Part shown: one piece after another, positions 8,642 to 26,001 of the stretch
Position numbering within the stretch: position 1 is the first letter of the stretch
Layout: the number at the start of each line of letters is the position of its first letter
From: Burkholderiales bacterium
GTDB taxonomy: Bacteria; Pseudomonadota; Gammaproteobacteria; Burkholderiales; Casimicrobiaceae
NCBI GenBank assembly: GCA_025354165.1
Contig: JANXNI010000095.1
Location: 39,280 to 103,279, forward strand
Length of the DNA: 64,000 bases
Reading direction: 5' to 3'
Program-made: the position numbers and the translations under genes
The notes under the pieces: model-generated
What the model was told of the DNA's origin: nothing
Databases searched by the model: none
The model's input: only the letters and a program-made list of their open reading frames with translations

Positions 8642-9399
8642 ACAAAACCCCGGCAAATCCGGAAAGCGCGCGTTAATTGCACCATGACTTTTACGCACCG
8701 ATGTGCAAATTGCATTGTTAAACTCACACTGGATTTTAACTCAGTGCATTGCGCTTTGTGCATCGAATGCTAGGAGTTGGCGAGCTGGGCCACGCGTGGC
8801 ATGTGGCGTTCGCGCAAAATGTTCTGCCTTCTATTGACGAAGTAAATTCAATGATGCCCCGATTTCACAGCTCGAAAGGAGGTCGGAAGGAGCTGGCTAA
8901 AACGGAGCCGATGACTTAATAGATTCACCGAATCGAGGGGTCTGATGGACAAACAGAACAAAACTAGCTTTCACCACGTCTATCAGGTCGCGACGGCCGG
9001 ACCAGTGCACTCACAATGCTATTGATCACTTCTCTGCGTATTTGCTGTTCGTATCGCCGTGGTATCTCAATTTTGACGGATCCCTCGGAGACATCACTCG
9101 CCCGCTACGCGGGGAGCAGGTCACCGCATGCCATCGTCCTTACCCTCGCAGACGCAACTAGTATTTTTTCCCAAACAGATGAGCTGAGGATGGGCGCGAA
9201 CGTAAATGTGGTGTTTGCGGTTGCGGAATTTTCGATTCTCGGAACAGACATGAACGCAATGTATCCGCGTAATATTTGAACTGGGATATCGCGTCGCCCT
9301 TAAGTAAAAAAATTGGACAGTGGAGAGTGTAATCGGCCCCCGGTTGAGGAGCGTAGCGAACGCACGATCCTTGGCACATCCGCGTCACCGTATCGTTTG
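8642..9399. other. 758-bp intergenic region between ppsR and the HiPIP gene
   Basis: The ppsR promoter should lie near 8700-8770. No clear gene. A plus-strand frame (9016-9279) and a 26-codon frame (8945-9025) lack recognisable content. A palindrome, TGCAAATTGCA, lies near 8703-8713. I see no TGT-N12-ACA site here. Confidence 0.4.
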
Positions 9400-9822
9400 C
9401 TACCCAGTTTTCTTCACATAAGCGCTGCACCAGCCACTAGAGCTTACCTGCTTGCCGGGAAACAGCGGGCATGGGCCTGAGGCGCTTCCTGCCGTGCCCT
9501 GAAACAGATTGCAGACGCCGCACTTCGTGCCGTCGACGTGTTGCGCGTACTTGGTCTTGTCCACTTTAGTTGCATCGGGCGAATAGCCGAGCGACATGGC
9601 GGTGGGATCGTCGGCGGCAACCATCGGCAACGGGCCGGCAGCGGGTGCAGGGGCTGCCGACGCGGGCGCTGCGGGCGCGGGCATCGGTGCAGGCGCGGGA
9701 GTCGGCGTTGGCGTTGGCACGGCCTCAACGGCGGCTTTCGGCTTTTCCGAGCATGCGGCGAGCAAACCGACGCCAACAAACGGGATGATTTTTATGAAGC
9801 TACGACGGGTTTCGATGGCCAT
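9400..9822 (-). CDS. high-potential iron-sulfur protein (HiPIP), probable tethered lipoprotein
   Basis: A periplasmic 4Fe-4S electron carrier likely to donate to the reaction-centre cytochrome. The core (about residues 70-140) has the four cluster cysteines in HiPIP spacing: CGVC, GPCPLF, GWCSAY. The N-terminus is odd. A twin-arginine motif (TRRSFIK) and a short hydrophobic stretch lead to a lipobox, LLAAC (Cys24). A linker of about 40 residues follows, almost entirely Pro and Ala. Usual HiPIPs are soluble and cut by signal peptidase I; this one looks Tat-exported and lipid-anchored on a flexible tether. It lies downstream of puhE, same strand, 111-base gap. Confidence 0.9.
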   Translation of the reverse strand: MAIETRRSFIKIIPFVGVGLLAACSEKPKAAVEAVPTPTPTPAPAPMPAPAAPASAAPAPAAGPLPMVAADDPTAMSLGYSPDATKVDKTKYAQHVDGTKCGVCNLFQGTAGSASGPCPLFPGKQVSSSGWCSAYVKKTG

Positions 9823-9933
9823 GTTGGATGCACTCCAGTGTTGATTAAATGGATTAGCGTGATGATTTTTGAAATATTAGTCGGTGGCAATGGTATTGAC
9901 CATGCGCATGCCAAAGCGGTCCGCATCAAAGGC

Positions 9934-10722
9934 TCAAGATTCGACATTCGAAGTAGCCGCTTCTATGCGGTTTCCCAGCGCCGGTGACCACAAAGCCTCA
10001 ACCGAGCGTGGCGCGATCAGAAACAGATGCTCCAGCACCGCGAGCGTGAGCAGCGTTGCCACCAAGACCATGCCAGTCGTTGCGAACGGTGACAGACTGG
10101 CTCGACCCACTGCCACCCAGATGGTCGCAGCACAGGCGGCAGCCATTGCCACGCTGACCGTAAAAAATTTGCCAATCGAATTGCTTTGACGGAAGTACGT
10201 GCCCAGATAAGCCATGTGCGGTGGAAGGAAGTGCGAATAGGTATTGCGGACGCCGAAGAAAAGATTTAACTTCGCCGACAGCCGCATGATCCAGAGCACC
10301 AAATAGGTATAACCTCCAATATGATTCACCGCCCCCCATGTGAAAACCAGCAGCAAGACTCCACCGCCGAGCAACGCTAGCTCGTGATAAATCACCGCGC
10401 GAGTAGCGAGCGTAAATCGTTGTAGCTCGGAGGCGTCGGGTGGGCAGCTCAGCCGTGACGGCCCCGCTATGCCGCCCATCAGGAAAAGCATCTCCTGCCA
10501 GCCCCAAATCAAGAGCGTGTAGCCGAATGCCGCGTACGCGCTGCCGACACTTGCGCTGCGGCTCGCCACCATGAGACCAATCAAGCTGCACGTAGCAATG
10601 AGCGTGGCTACTCCGAGGCTCCAGAAGTAGGTGCGTTTGGGCAGCCCGTCGAGATAAAAGATCAAGCCGGTTAGGAACCACCAAAGGAGGGCGGCGACGG
10701 CGACGGCTGCGAGTATTTCCAT
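9934..10722 (-). CDS. puhE: photosynthetic complex assembly protein PuhE (DUF3623)
   Basis: An integral membrane protein of 262 residues with about seven hydrophobic segments and the conserved stretches WGWQEMLFLMGG and GVRNTYSHFLPPHM of the PuhE family. PuhE affects bacteriochlorophyll supply and RC-LH1 assembly in Rhodobacter; its exact activity is not settled. It lies 23 bases downstream of acsF as the last bch/puh gene of the minus-strand superoperon. Confidence 0.92.
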   Translation of the reverse strand: MEILAAVAVAALLWWFLTGLIFYLDGLPKRTYFWSLGVATLIATCSLIGLMVASRSASVGSAYAAFGYTLLIWGWQEMLFLMGGIAGPSRLSCPPDASELQRFTLATRAVIYHELALLGGGVLLLVFTWGAVNHIGGYTYLVLWIMRLSAKLNLFFGVRNTYSHFLPPHMAYLGTYFRQSNSIGKFFTVSVAMAAACAATIWVAVGRASLSPFATTGMVLVATLLTLAVLEHLFLIAPRSVEALWSPALGNRIEAATSNVES

Positions 10723-10745
10723 GCGTATTTACTGCCGGCCTGTAG

Positions 10746-11819
10746 CTACCAGGTCGGCTGAAGACGCATGTCGCTCGGCAGTGCGTGTGAGTGCGTTGGC
10801 AGCAGATAGAGGCGTGCGAAAGCGGCTGCGGCGCATACACCCAGGCCCAAGCGTTTGATGCCACCGATGAAACCGCCTTGCGTTTTTGCGGCGTCGATAG
10901 CCAGCGCCAGAACTCGCATGCGCTCAAGACCAGCCCGGAAGCGCGGGTCGTCGAGATTAAGCGTCACCGGAAACACTTGTTTGGTGATTTCGTTAGTGAT
11001 GCGGAACACGGTGAAATCGTAATCGGCTGGCGTGAGATTGAGCGCTTTGTGAAATTCGATACGCGCGTGGTCACGCACATACATCGTTGCGTAAACGGCG
11101 AGCAGGAAGAAGCGAATCCAGTAAACATTCGCGCCGCGCAGCAAGGCTGGATCAGAGCGCATCAATAGCGTAAACGCTTCGCCATGGCGAAATTCGTCGT
11201 TGCACCAGAGATCAAACCATTTGAAGATCGGATGAAAACAAAGTTCGGGATGGCGCTCGATTTGACGAAAGATCGTGATGTAGCGGGCGTAGCCGATCTT
11301 CTCGGATAGATACGTCGCGTAAAAGATGAATTTCGGCCGGAAGAAGGTGTATTTTTTCGCCTTGGTGAGGAAGCCTAAGTCCACGCCAATACCGAAGTCC
11401 TTCAGCCACTGATTGATGAACCCGGCATGGCGCGATTCGTCGCGGCTCATGTAACCGAAGAGCTTTCGCATTTCCGGATTTTTTACGCGACGCTTGATTT
11501 CTGCGTAAAGCACGCAGCCTGAGAATTCAGCAGTCACCGAGCTGATCATGAAATCGACGAATTCGCGATACAAGCCTTCGGGCAGTTCGGAGAAGTCACG
11601 ATCCATATCGGCGGGGCGTACGAAGTGGCCGCGATTGAGATCGAGGCGGAATTCTTCCATCAAAGCGTCCCACTCGTTGCGCACGAGCGAGATGTCGATA
11701 TGATCCATCGCGTCAAAGTCTGTCGTGTAGAAGCGCGGTGACAACAACGTGTTGGTCTGCGCGCGTTCGGTAGCCTCGTGTGAATTGGCTGGCGCAGCTT
11801 CAATTTCAAGGGCGCTCAT
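10746..11819 (-). CDS. acsF: aerobic Mg-protoporphyrin IX monomethyl ester cyclase
   Basis: A diiron oxygenase forming the fifth (E) ring of bacteriochlorophyll with O2. At 357 residues it shows the two carboxylate/His iron motifs of the ferritin-like fold, including [14 protein letters not shown] and DESRHAGF, and later [11 protein letters not shown]. Start ATG 11819 overlaps the upstream gene's stop. No anaerobic cyclase (bchE) is in the window, so pigment synthesis in this organism probably needs oxygen, as in aerobic anoxygenic phototrophs. Confidence 0.96.
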   Translation of the reverse strand: MSALEIEAAPANSHEATERAQTNTLLSPRFYTTDFDAMDHIDISLVRNEWDALMEEFRLDLNRGHFVRPADMDRDFSELPEGLYREFVDFMISSVTAEFSGCVLYAEIKRRVKNPEMRKLFGYMSRDESRHAGFINQWLKDFGIGVDLGFLTKAKKYTFFRPKFIFYATYLSEKIGYARYITIFRQIERHPELCFHPIFKWFDLWCNDEFRHGEAFTLLMRSDPALLRGANVYWIRFFLLAVYATMYVRDHARIEFHKALNLTPADYDFTVFRITNEITKQVFPVTLNLDDPRFRAGLERMRVLALAIDAAKTQGGFIGGIKRLGLGVCAAAAFARLYLLPTHSHALPSDMRLQPTW

Positions 11820-12190
11820 GGTTTACGGCTCCGGGAAAAATTATGTGATTGGCACAGACGGTCTGGCGAAAAGCTCACCTCATACAGCGCTGTTAGTTCA
11901 AAGCGTGAACACATGCGAGTCCAGATCCGAGCGAACCACGAGGCCCTAGAAACCGTGGCGCTACGCTGATAAACCGTGTGCTCGCCGAACGCAACAATGA
12001 ACGGGGCGTCGTGAACCAGCACTTCGTCACCGGGGCCAACCTCAACGCCATCAAGCTCAACGTGCGCGTGCAGCGTCTCGGCGGTGTTGCTGAGTTCTAC
12101 GGTGCAGGGAACTGTGACGGAGCTGCCCATCCAGGACGCGCTTTCAGAAGCGGTACTCGTGGGTAATGCGATTTGGAAAGATGCGTTCAT
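11816..12190 (-). CDS. conserved small protein between puhC and acsF
   Basis: A protein of 124 residues with no membrane segment and no motif I can name. A beta-rich centre ([19 protein letters not shown]) is followed by [15 protein letters not shown] and [13 protein letters not shown]. It overlaps puhC and acsF by four bases at each end, so it is translated with them. Genes of this size recur in this position in other purple bacteria. The location next to acsF suggests a role with the cyclase or in assembly, but that is only inference. Confidence 0.8.
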   Translation of the reverse strand: MNASFQIALPTSTASESASWMGSSVTVPCTVELSNTAETLHAHVELDGVEVGPGDEVLVHDAPFIVAFGEHTVYQRSATVSRASWFARIWTRMCSRFELTALYEVSFSPDRLCQSHNFSRSRKP

Positions 12191-12684
12191 GGTGTTGCCT
12201 TGCTGGTTTTGGTTGCAGCTTCCGGTTTGCTCAACAACTTTGCGAACACCTCCGCGTTCGTCGAGCCAAATGAGGCTAGGTCAATTTCGTGATCGGTCAC
12301 GCTGTCGCGCAGTACGAGGCGAGCATCGGCCAAGGCGATGATCGAAAATGGTTTGTCGGCGCCAATGCTGGAACGTTTGCGCTCACGCACCAAGCTGCGC
12401 ACCGCACCGCGCATGAAGCCGTTGGTTTCTGGCGCGACGCGTTCGATGACTTCGTTAGTAGCGGCGTCGCGCACTTCGATGCCGCCATCAAGTTGATCTT
12501 CAAAACGAATGTCTCTCGTGGCTACCACCGCGACCTTCGATTGAGCGATGGTGGTCGGCAGATCGACGCCACGTTCCGGCTTCAAAAATACATAGGCCAT
12601 CGTGCCCAAGAGCACTGCCGCGATTGCGATCATCGGCCCTGCCATTGAGGACGTACGCGGCGTCGGAGCGGTAGTTGTTTGCAT
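12187..12684 (-). CDS. puhC: photosynthetic complex assembly protein PuhC
   Basis: A single-span membrane protein of 165 residues: a short cytoplasmic N-terminus, a membrane segment (about 15-35, MIAIAAVLLGTMAYVFL), then a periplasmic domain with SIIALADARLVLRD. PuhC supports reaction-centre and LH1 assembly. It starts 33 bases after puhB and overlaps the next gene by four bases. Confidence 0.92.
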   Translation of the reverse strand: MQTTTAPTPRTSSMAGPMIAIAAVLLGTMAYVFLKPERGVDLPTTIAQSKVAVVATRDIRFEDQLDGGIEVRDAATNEVIERVAPETNGFMRGAVRSLVRERKRSSIGADKPFSIIALADARLVLRDSVTDHEIDLASFGSTNAEVFAKLLSKPEAATKTSKATP

Positions 12685-12717
12685 CAGAGAACTCGTCTTT
12701 GAAAACTTGATGTGTCG

Positions 12718-13398
12718 CTAGGCGGCGTTAACCAGACCGCCAGACGGTATCGCAGGCGCGTGGCTGGGGGTGAGGTCACTGCTTTCGCGCTCGCTCGCCT
12801 GAATTGCCGGTTGTGCAGCCAGCGTGGCTCTGGTCAAGAGTGCTGCAACGCGCTCAACATTGGCAATTGAACGCAACATCGGCTGCGTATGCCGCATCTG
12901 CCATGGACGTGCATGCGGCCAGAGGTGCAGATAAGCGATATTGAATTCGCTTTGCAATGAAAGCGGAATATCGCCGGTTCCATCGCTATTAATTTTCAGT
13001 CCGGCAGCCGTGAGTGTCTTCAAAGGCAGATTAAACGTAACACTAAGCACGATACCGATACGCATCACGATCCGTCGATCCGTCAACGTGTACACGGCCG
13101 CACGCGAAGCGAGATAGGCAAGCAGCCACACCAGACCGATCCCTAAGACCGCCAGTGCGAGCAGCGGCGCAACGGACCTTAGCGCTTCGCCATATGTCTC
13201 ACCGTCGGCTACTGCGAACACGGCGCGGAGCACCAACAATAAAGCGAAGTAGCCTGCGAACGCGCGAATGTGAAACGCGTTGCGGGCGAAAGACGATACG
13301 TCTGGTGAGCCTTGCCAAATGATGTTTTCTCCGGCAGGCAGCGCAGCGGGTAAGCCGTGTACTGCTTCCAACTCATGCTCCGGTGCGACGTACATCAT
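12718..13398 (-). CDS. puhB: reaction-centre assembly protein PuhB
   Basis: A 226-residue membrane protein with N-terminal GENIIWQGSPD and a PH-like domain (YTLTDRRIVMRIG) after two or three hydrophobic segments, as in PuhB. PuhB dimers promote assembly of the photosynthetic reaction centre. Its start overlaps the puhA stop (ATGA). Confidence 0.93.
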   Translation of the reverse strand: MMYVAPEHELEAVHGLPAALPAGENIIWQGSPDVSSFARNAFHIRAFAGYFALLLVLRAVFAVADGETYGEALRSVAPLLALAVLGIGLVWLLAYLASRAAVYTLTDRRIVMRIGIVLSVTFNLPLKTLTAAGLKINSDGTGDIPLSLQSEFNIAYLHLWPHARPWQMRHTQPMLRSIANVERVAALLTRATLAAQPAIQASERESSDLTPSHAPAIPSGGLVNAA

Positions 13399-14162
13399 GC
13401 CAAGGGTTCCTGACGTGAGGGATGTGCGTAGAGGTTTCCACCGCCGTAGTAGGCCATGACTTTTTCCTCTTCAAGCAGCGTGATCGAATCAGCATTCCGG
13501 GTGCGCGGCACATTCGCGAAATGCTGACCGTAAATCGAATTCACGGTGACACGACCATTGCGAATTCGTGCAGCCGTCATCGGCAACAAAACGCGTGCTG
13601 GCCCGTCGGCGGCTTTCACTTCTAGTTCGATGTAGCGCAGTATGTATTCAGCGCGATCGACCCACACGTCTTTCACTGTGCCGCCTACTTCGCCATCGGC
13701 CCCAAACACCGGCATACCGCGCGGATCAGGGTCGGCGGTTTCCAGATGGTAATCAGTCGCCACACTCAAAGGAACGAGCTTCGGGTGACCATCAAACGTC
13801 ATATCGGGTACGTCTGCACGCATCGCGTACGAACCGGGACCCACCGCCGCAAGCATTGCATCGCCGTGCGGATCCATTGGCGTCCCCAGCGAGCGTCCTA
13901 CGGCGGAGGCGTTGAGCGGGGGCTCAATACTGTTGATGGGAGGCGAACTGCGAGTAGTGCCATCGCGCAGGTGGAAAATTTTTGCCTTTGGAACTGCGGG
14001 CCAGCCTTGCACAATCTTGCGGCTAGGCCCGTCGTGCTCGAGGGGGTAACCCTCGCGCTTGTTTTCCCGATGCAGGTAATAGATCAAGCATGCGAAGAAT
14101 ACCCAGAACAGGTAGAGCATTACCTGTGCAATATCAATATATGAACCAAGCGCGCCTTTCAT
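13395..14162 (-). CDS. puhA: photosynthetic reaction centre H subunit
   Basis: The H subunit caps the cytoplasmic face of the L/M core and helps deliver protons to QB. From ATG 14162 (preceded by AAGGAGG) it is 255 residues: periplasmic start MKGALGSYIDIAQVMLY, one membrane helix (about 12-32), then a cytoplasmic beta-barrel domain with PVFGADGEVGGTVKDVWVDR. The frame remains open upstream to 14237, but the strong ribosome site and family length fix the start. It lies just downstream of lhaA, as in other PGCs. Confidence 0.97.
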   Translation of the reverse strand: MKGALGSYIDIAQVMLYLFWVFFACLIYYLHRENKREGYPLEHDGPSRKIVQGWPAVPKAKIFHLRDGTTRSSPPINSIEPPLNASAVGRSLGTPMDPHGDAMLAAVGPGSYAMRADVPDMTFDGHPKLVPLSVATDYHLETADPDPRGMPVFGADGEVGGTVKDVWVDRAEYILRYIELEVKAADGPARVLLPMTAARIRNGRVTVNSIYGQHFANVPRTRNADSITLLEEEKVMAYYGGGNLYAHPSRQEPLA

Positions 14163-14211
14163 AGCGTGTACCTCCTTGTGGTGTAAGTGATCGAGTGCGT
14201 CATGCGATGGA

Positions 14212-15656
14212 CTATTTTGGAAATTCGGCCAGCTCAAACGAGATACTTGCCAGATTGTCGGACCTGACTCGCCGTACCAGCGGCCCCAGCACGACCAGGG
14301 TCAGGAAGATCAGACCAATTTCAATGTGATAGACGACGCTGTAGCTTGTCGCTGGAGCACTCATGGCGTCGCCAAGCATGCCAGCCTGCGCGAGGTAAGC
14401 TACCGCGTCGCGGAGTACACCACCTGCCGCGATGGCGAGTCCTGTCCCCGTTGCTTGAACCGCGCCCCAAGCACCAAGCGTCAGGCCGGCCTCGGCTTTG
14501 TTATCCATGCTCATCGCAGCAGTCAAAGTACCGATAGCGAAAAAGCCTCCGCCTAATCCGACGAGCATTGCGCCAAGGCGAAACAGGATCGAAGAATGCA
14601 GTGGATCAGAAAAAATAATGGATGAAAAAGCGAACAAGCCAATCATCAAACCGAGCGCGCAAAGGCGGAAAGGATCGATCCCGGTGCGAAGCAGTTTCGC
14701 GGACCACATGAAGCTCGCCAGTGCGCCCGCTGCGGTGAACGCGGTCAATAACGTAGTTGCGCTCACAGATAGACCCAGTATCTCGGCGCCGTAGGGCTCC
14801 AGAATGATGTCCTGCATGCTGAATGCGGCGCTGCCCAAAAATACTGCCAGCAAAAAGCGACGTGTTTTTCCATGCCCCGAGAACGCGGCCCACGACGATT
14901 TGAAGCTAGCACGAAGTGCCTTGGCGGCTCTTTGCTCGGCGGCACGCTCTGGTTGCCGCGCTTCTTGTTTCCACAGCGCCGTGGCGTTCAACAGGAAGGT
15001 CAAAAGCCCTGCGCCCTGCACCACTTGGATCAGGCGCAAAGGCGTGAATCCTTGCAGCAAATAGCCGAATGCCAGGCTGCCCAGAAGCGTGCCGACCAGC
15101 AACATCACATACATTAAAGAGACCACGCGAGGGCGTGTGTCTACGGTAGCTAAATCGGTGGCCAATGCAAGGCCAGCTGTCTGAGTCACTTGCATGCCGA
15201 CGCCCACCAACAGGAACGCAAGCGCGCCGCCAACTTGCCCGATCCACATCGGGGATTGGTGATCGCCCGACAGCAGTAAAAGTGCAAATGGCATGATGGC
15301 AAAACCAGAAAACTGAACCATCGTTCCAAGCCACAAGAACGGGACGCGCCGCCAGCCAAACGCCGAGCGATGAGTGTCAGAGCGGAATCCCACCAGAGCA
15401 CGGAACGGTGAGAACAATAGTGGCAATGCGATCATGGCGGCCACCAACGCAGCCGACACTTTCAATTCAACAATCATCACGCGGTTGAGGGTGCCGACCA
15501 AAAGCCCAGTCGCCATGCCGACGGTGACCTGAAATAACGATAAACGCAGCAGGCGCGCCAGCGGCAAGTCTTTCGTCGCCGCATCGGCGAATGGCAGAAA
15601 TTGCGGACCAATTTTGCGCCATTGCCGGAGCATCTTTGCCTGCGTCTGAGCGAGAT

Positions 15657-15660
<4 letters not shown>
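14212..15660 (-). CDS. lhaA: light-harvesting complex assembly protein LhaA (PucC/BCD family)
   Basis: A 482-residue, 12-helix major-facilitator-type membrane protein. The family motif near residues 45-70 reads GTLNRVMIVELKVSAALVAA, followed by FRALVGFRSDTHRSAFGWRR. LhaA is thought to bring bacteriochlorophyll to nascent LH1. Its start overlaps the bchM stop, and puhA follows, matching the conserved bchM-lhaA-puhA order. A second member of the same family is at 28429-29793. Confidence 0.94.
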
Positions 15661-21121
<5,461 letters not shown>

Positions 21122-21150
<29 letters not shown>

Positions 21151-22762
21151 ACAGGATCTCCAAGGTAATCAAGTCAATGGAATGTTCTGCTGCGTAGCGC
21201 TCGGTATTTCGCCGTGCTTTTCCTCGCACAAAAAAGGGAATCTTTGCTAGTTCGCGCTCGGCTACAGCTTCCCATATAGCTGGACCGATTGGCTTTACTA
21301 CGGCCTCTATCGAGTTTCCCTCTGCAATGGGAGGGTGCGCTGATTGTGCCGTTGCAATGGCAACCTCTGCTTCGAGAGCTGCGGCATGCGCCATGGCGAC
21401 TTCTGAGCTTGCCAACGGCGCAGGCGTCGTGTGGCCCAGATGAGACGGGCCCGATTCGCCATGAAATTCAAAGTCGCCACGGAACATGCCCAGCAGGTGC
21501 TCTTCAAGCCCCATCATCAACGGATGAACCCAGGTGTCAAACAGCACGTTCGCGCCTTCAAAACCCATCTGCGGCGAATAGCGGGCAGGGTAGTCCTGTA
21601 CGTGTACCGGTGCCGAAATCACCGCGCATGGCACGCCCAAACGCTTGGCGATGTGACGTTCCATCTGAGTACCCAAAACGAGCTCGGGCTGCAACTCTTG
21701 CACCCGAGCTTCTACGTCCAGGTAGTCATCGGTAATGAGCGCTTCCACGTCGTAGCGCTTAGCTGCTTCACGAATCTCGCGAGCAAATTCGCGGCTGTAG
21801 GTGCCGATGCCTACCACCTTGAAACCCATTTCTTCATGCGCAACGCGCGCTGCGGCGATGGCGTGCGTGGCGTCGCCAAATACGAAGACACGCTTGCCTG
21901 TCAGGTAGGTGGAGTCTACGGATTTCGCATACCACGGCGCACGCGCTGTGTCTGCTTCTGCTGACTTCAGAAATTCAGTCGCGTCAATATTGGCAAGCTC
22001 CGTCACTTCCATGATGAATTCGCGAGTGGCGCGCATGCCAAGCGGAATGGTTTTTGTCGAAGGTTGTGCAAAATTCTTTGTGAGCCATGAAGCGGCTTGC
22101 ATGCCGATTTCCGGATACAGCACAACATTGAAATCGGCGTCAGAGAGTCGCGTGATGTCATCGGGGGATGCCCCCAGGGGTGCAACGATATTCACAGCGA
22201 CGCCAAGACGTTCGAGCAGCCCGATAATTTCACGGACATCATCGCGGTGACGGAATCCCAGTGCACTAGGTCCCAAGATATTGCACGACGGTTTCGCCGC
22301 GTCGTCTTTGGGGGCAGTGCGGGGCTTTGCCAGCTTGCGAACGATTTGATAGAACGTTTCTGCCGCTCCCCAGTTTTCTTTCTTCTGGTACGAAGGCAAC
22401 TCAAGCGGAATGACTGGAATCGGCAGACTGAGCGCCAAAGCCAAGCCGCCCGGATCGTCCTGAATTAATTCGGCAGTGCACGAAGAGCCCACCAACATCG
22501 CTTTCGGCTGGAAACGGTTGTACGCATCACGCGCCGCAGTTTTGAACAACTCAGCCGTGTCACTACCCAGATCACGTGCCTGAAATGTAGTGTAGGTGAC
22601 AGGTGGTCGTGCGCTGCGGCGCTCGATCATGGTGAACAGAAGGTCAGCATACGTGTCGCCCTGTGGCGCGTGCAACACGTAGTGCACGTCCTTCATTGCC
22701 GTCGCAACGCGCATTGCACCAACGTGTGGCGGGCCTTCGTATGTCCAGACTGTGAGCTGCAT
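21122..22762 (-). CDS. bchB: protochlorophyllide reductase subunit B
   Basis: A catalytic subunit that with BchN reduces ring D of protochlorophyllide in the dark. Its 546 residues start at ATG 22762 after AGGAGG. The N-terminus [18 protein letters not shown] and the cluster region [15 protein letters not shown] are diagnostic. The C-terminal domain around [15 protein letters not shown] matches the BchB tail. It lies 12 bases after bchN. Confidence 0.97.
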
Positions 22763-22774
22763 GGTCGATGCCTC

Positions 22775-24618
<1,844 letters not shown>

Positions 24619-24650
24619 GGTATTTCGAATTGATTTGCTACTTACATTTA

Positions 24651-24691
24651 GTTTTAGAACTGTTCGCACAATGTGTCAAGTGAACTTGACG
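24651..24691 (-). promoter_or_regulatory. bchF promoter with near-consensus PpsR-type site
   Basis: On the minus strand TTGACA (24674-24679) is followed after 17 bases by TAAAAC (24651-24656). The -35 lies within a palindrome of GTCAAGT-GA-ACTTGAC that reads CGT-N12-ACA on this strand (24674-24691), one base off the TGT-N12-ACA consensus. Confidence 0.6.
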
Positions 24692-24701
24692 TACAGAAAA
24701 G

Positions 24702-24730
24702 TTGACACTCATGTTTCGGCGGAGTCTAAT
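24702..24730 (+). promoter_or_regulatory. putative promoter of the aerR-ppsR-bchG operon
   Basis: TTGACA (24702-24707), a 17-base spacer and TCTAAT (24725-24730), a 5/6 match to the -10 consensus. A CGT-N12-ACA half-match (24690-24707) ends in the -35. The leader to the chosen aerR start would be nearly 300 bases. A second, weaker promoter (TTGACA at about 24834) lies closer to the gene. Confidence 0.5.
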
Positions 24731-25024
24731 ATCAATCAGGCACCGAAAAGTCGCAGTAATGTTCCGATTTTGTGAGTTTTTTACTGTCTCCATTGAATAT
24801 TTTTCGAACATTGGTAAGAGTCGTAACAAGCACTTGACATGAAATCCGTAGCGGCATCTACTAAAGAGAGTTCGCCAAGCATGCGCTGGCGAACTGACCA
24901 CCGGGCATTGCCAGTCGTGATGTCGTGGTTTTTAGGGCCTGTGTTCGCGCGGTGGAGAGGCCGTCGCGACCACACTGGGCGGGGCTTTGTTGCAATCGTC
25001 TTGGGCTCACAAGGGAGGCGTCGC

Positions 25025-25981
25025 ATGTCACTAGGGCAACAGCAATCGGCAGATTTGGCTCAAACTGAGCAAAATCCAAGCAGTGAGTTACAGAACAAAG
25101 ACACAGCAACCAGCGCGGAGTTGCTGCGGAACCTTACCCGCGATGCATATCCATCGCTTGGCGTTACAGCTCCGGCGACGCAAGCGCACGCCATCCAACT
25201 GGCACACTTTATTCGCGGTCAGGTGATACCTCGACTCGCCCAAGCGCACGGTCTAGCGGTATCGATGTCCAGCGTGGACATCAGCCTACCCCTTGTTCCC
25301 GCAGCGCCGTCTGCCAAAGACATTTCCGATTTTGCGGATCTTGCTTTTCAGACCGATTCGGCGACCGTAGTGGCACGGATTGAAGCGCTGGTCGCTAGTG
25401 GTGTTTCGATGGATCGCGTCTATCTTGACTGGGTTGCTCCGGCCGCGCGTCAACTCGGATGCGACTGGGATACGGATCGCGCAAATTTCAGTGAAGTGAC
25501 CTTGGGGCTTTGGCGTTTATTGCAGTCACTACATGCATTGAGCCCAAAGTTCCAAGAGACCGAAAAGCATACTGCTACCGTAAGGCGCGCGCTGCTGGTG
25601 TCGGCACCAAAGGAGCAACATACGTTAGGTCTATTTATGCTTTCCGAATTTTTCCGGAGAGCTGGTTGGGAAGTGTGGAGTGATCTGCCAGGCGACTACA
25701 GTGAGGTCGCAGTGAAGGTCAGCGAAGAGTGGTACGACCTGGTTGGTATTTCAGTTGGCACCGAGGTGAAGCTCGAAGCGCTGACGGTGGCGGTCAGCCG
25801 GCTCCGTCATGTGTCGCGCAACCAGGATGTAGTGGTCATGGTGGGGGGGCCAGTTTTTGTGGATCATCCCGAATTCGCAGTCACCGCAGGCGCAGATTTC
25901 ACCGCGCATGATGCGCCAGACGCAGTATCACGTGGCGAGCGGGCAGTCTCCGCGCGCACGTCAGAACAGTTAAGACGTTAA
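25025..25981 (+). CDS. aerR: AerR/PpaA-type cobalamin-binding antirepressor
   Basis: A 318-residue regulator. ATG 25025 follows GGGAGG; the frame is open further upstream, but that part looks non-coding. The N-terminal half is helical, including a B12-capping segment WDTDRANFSEVTLGLWRLL (about 148-166). The C-terminal half is a Rossmann-type B12 domain with KEQHTLGLF (His199 as the likely cobalt ligand) and VMVGGPVFV. AerR proteins bind B12 photoreversibly and modulate PpsR/CrtJ. The immediate downstream ppsR fits this pairing. Confidence 0.9.
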   Translation: MSLGQQQSADLAQTEQNPSSELQNKDTATSAELLRNLTRDAYPSLGVTAPATQAHAIQLAHFIRGQVIPRLAQAHGLAVSMSSVDISLPLVPAAPSAKDISDFADLAFQTDSATVVARIEALVASGVSMDRVYLDWVAPAARQLGCDWDTDRANFSEVTLGLWRLLQSLHALSPKFQETEKHTATVRRALLVSAPKEQHTLGLFMLSEFFRRAGWEVWSDLPGDYSEVAVKVSEEWYDLVGISVGTEVKLEALTVAVSRLRHVSRNQDVVVMVGGPVFVDHPEFAVTAGADFTAHDAPDAVSRGERAVSARTSEQLRR

Positions 25982-26001
25982 TTTTGGTAGGAGCCGTTAG
26001 G

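Noticed and set aside
9016..9279. Plus-strand ORF between ppsR and the HiPIP gene
   Set aside because: No ribosome site, no family resemblance, Cys/Arg-rich start. Probably chance.
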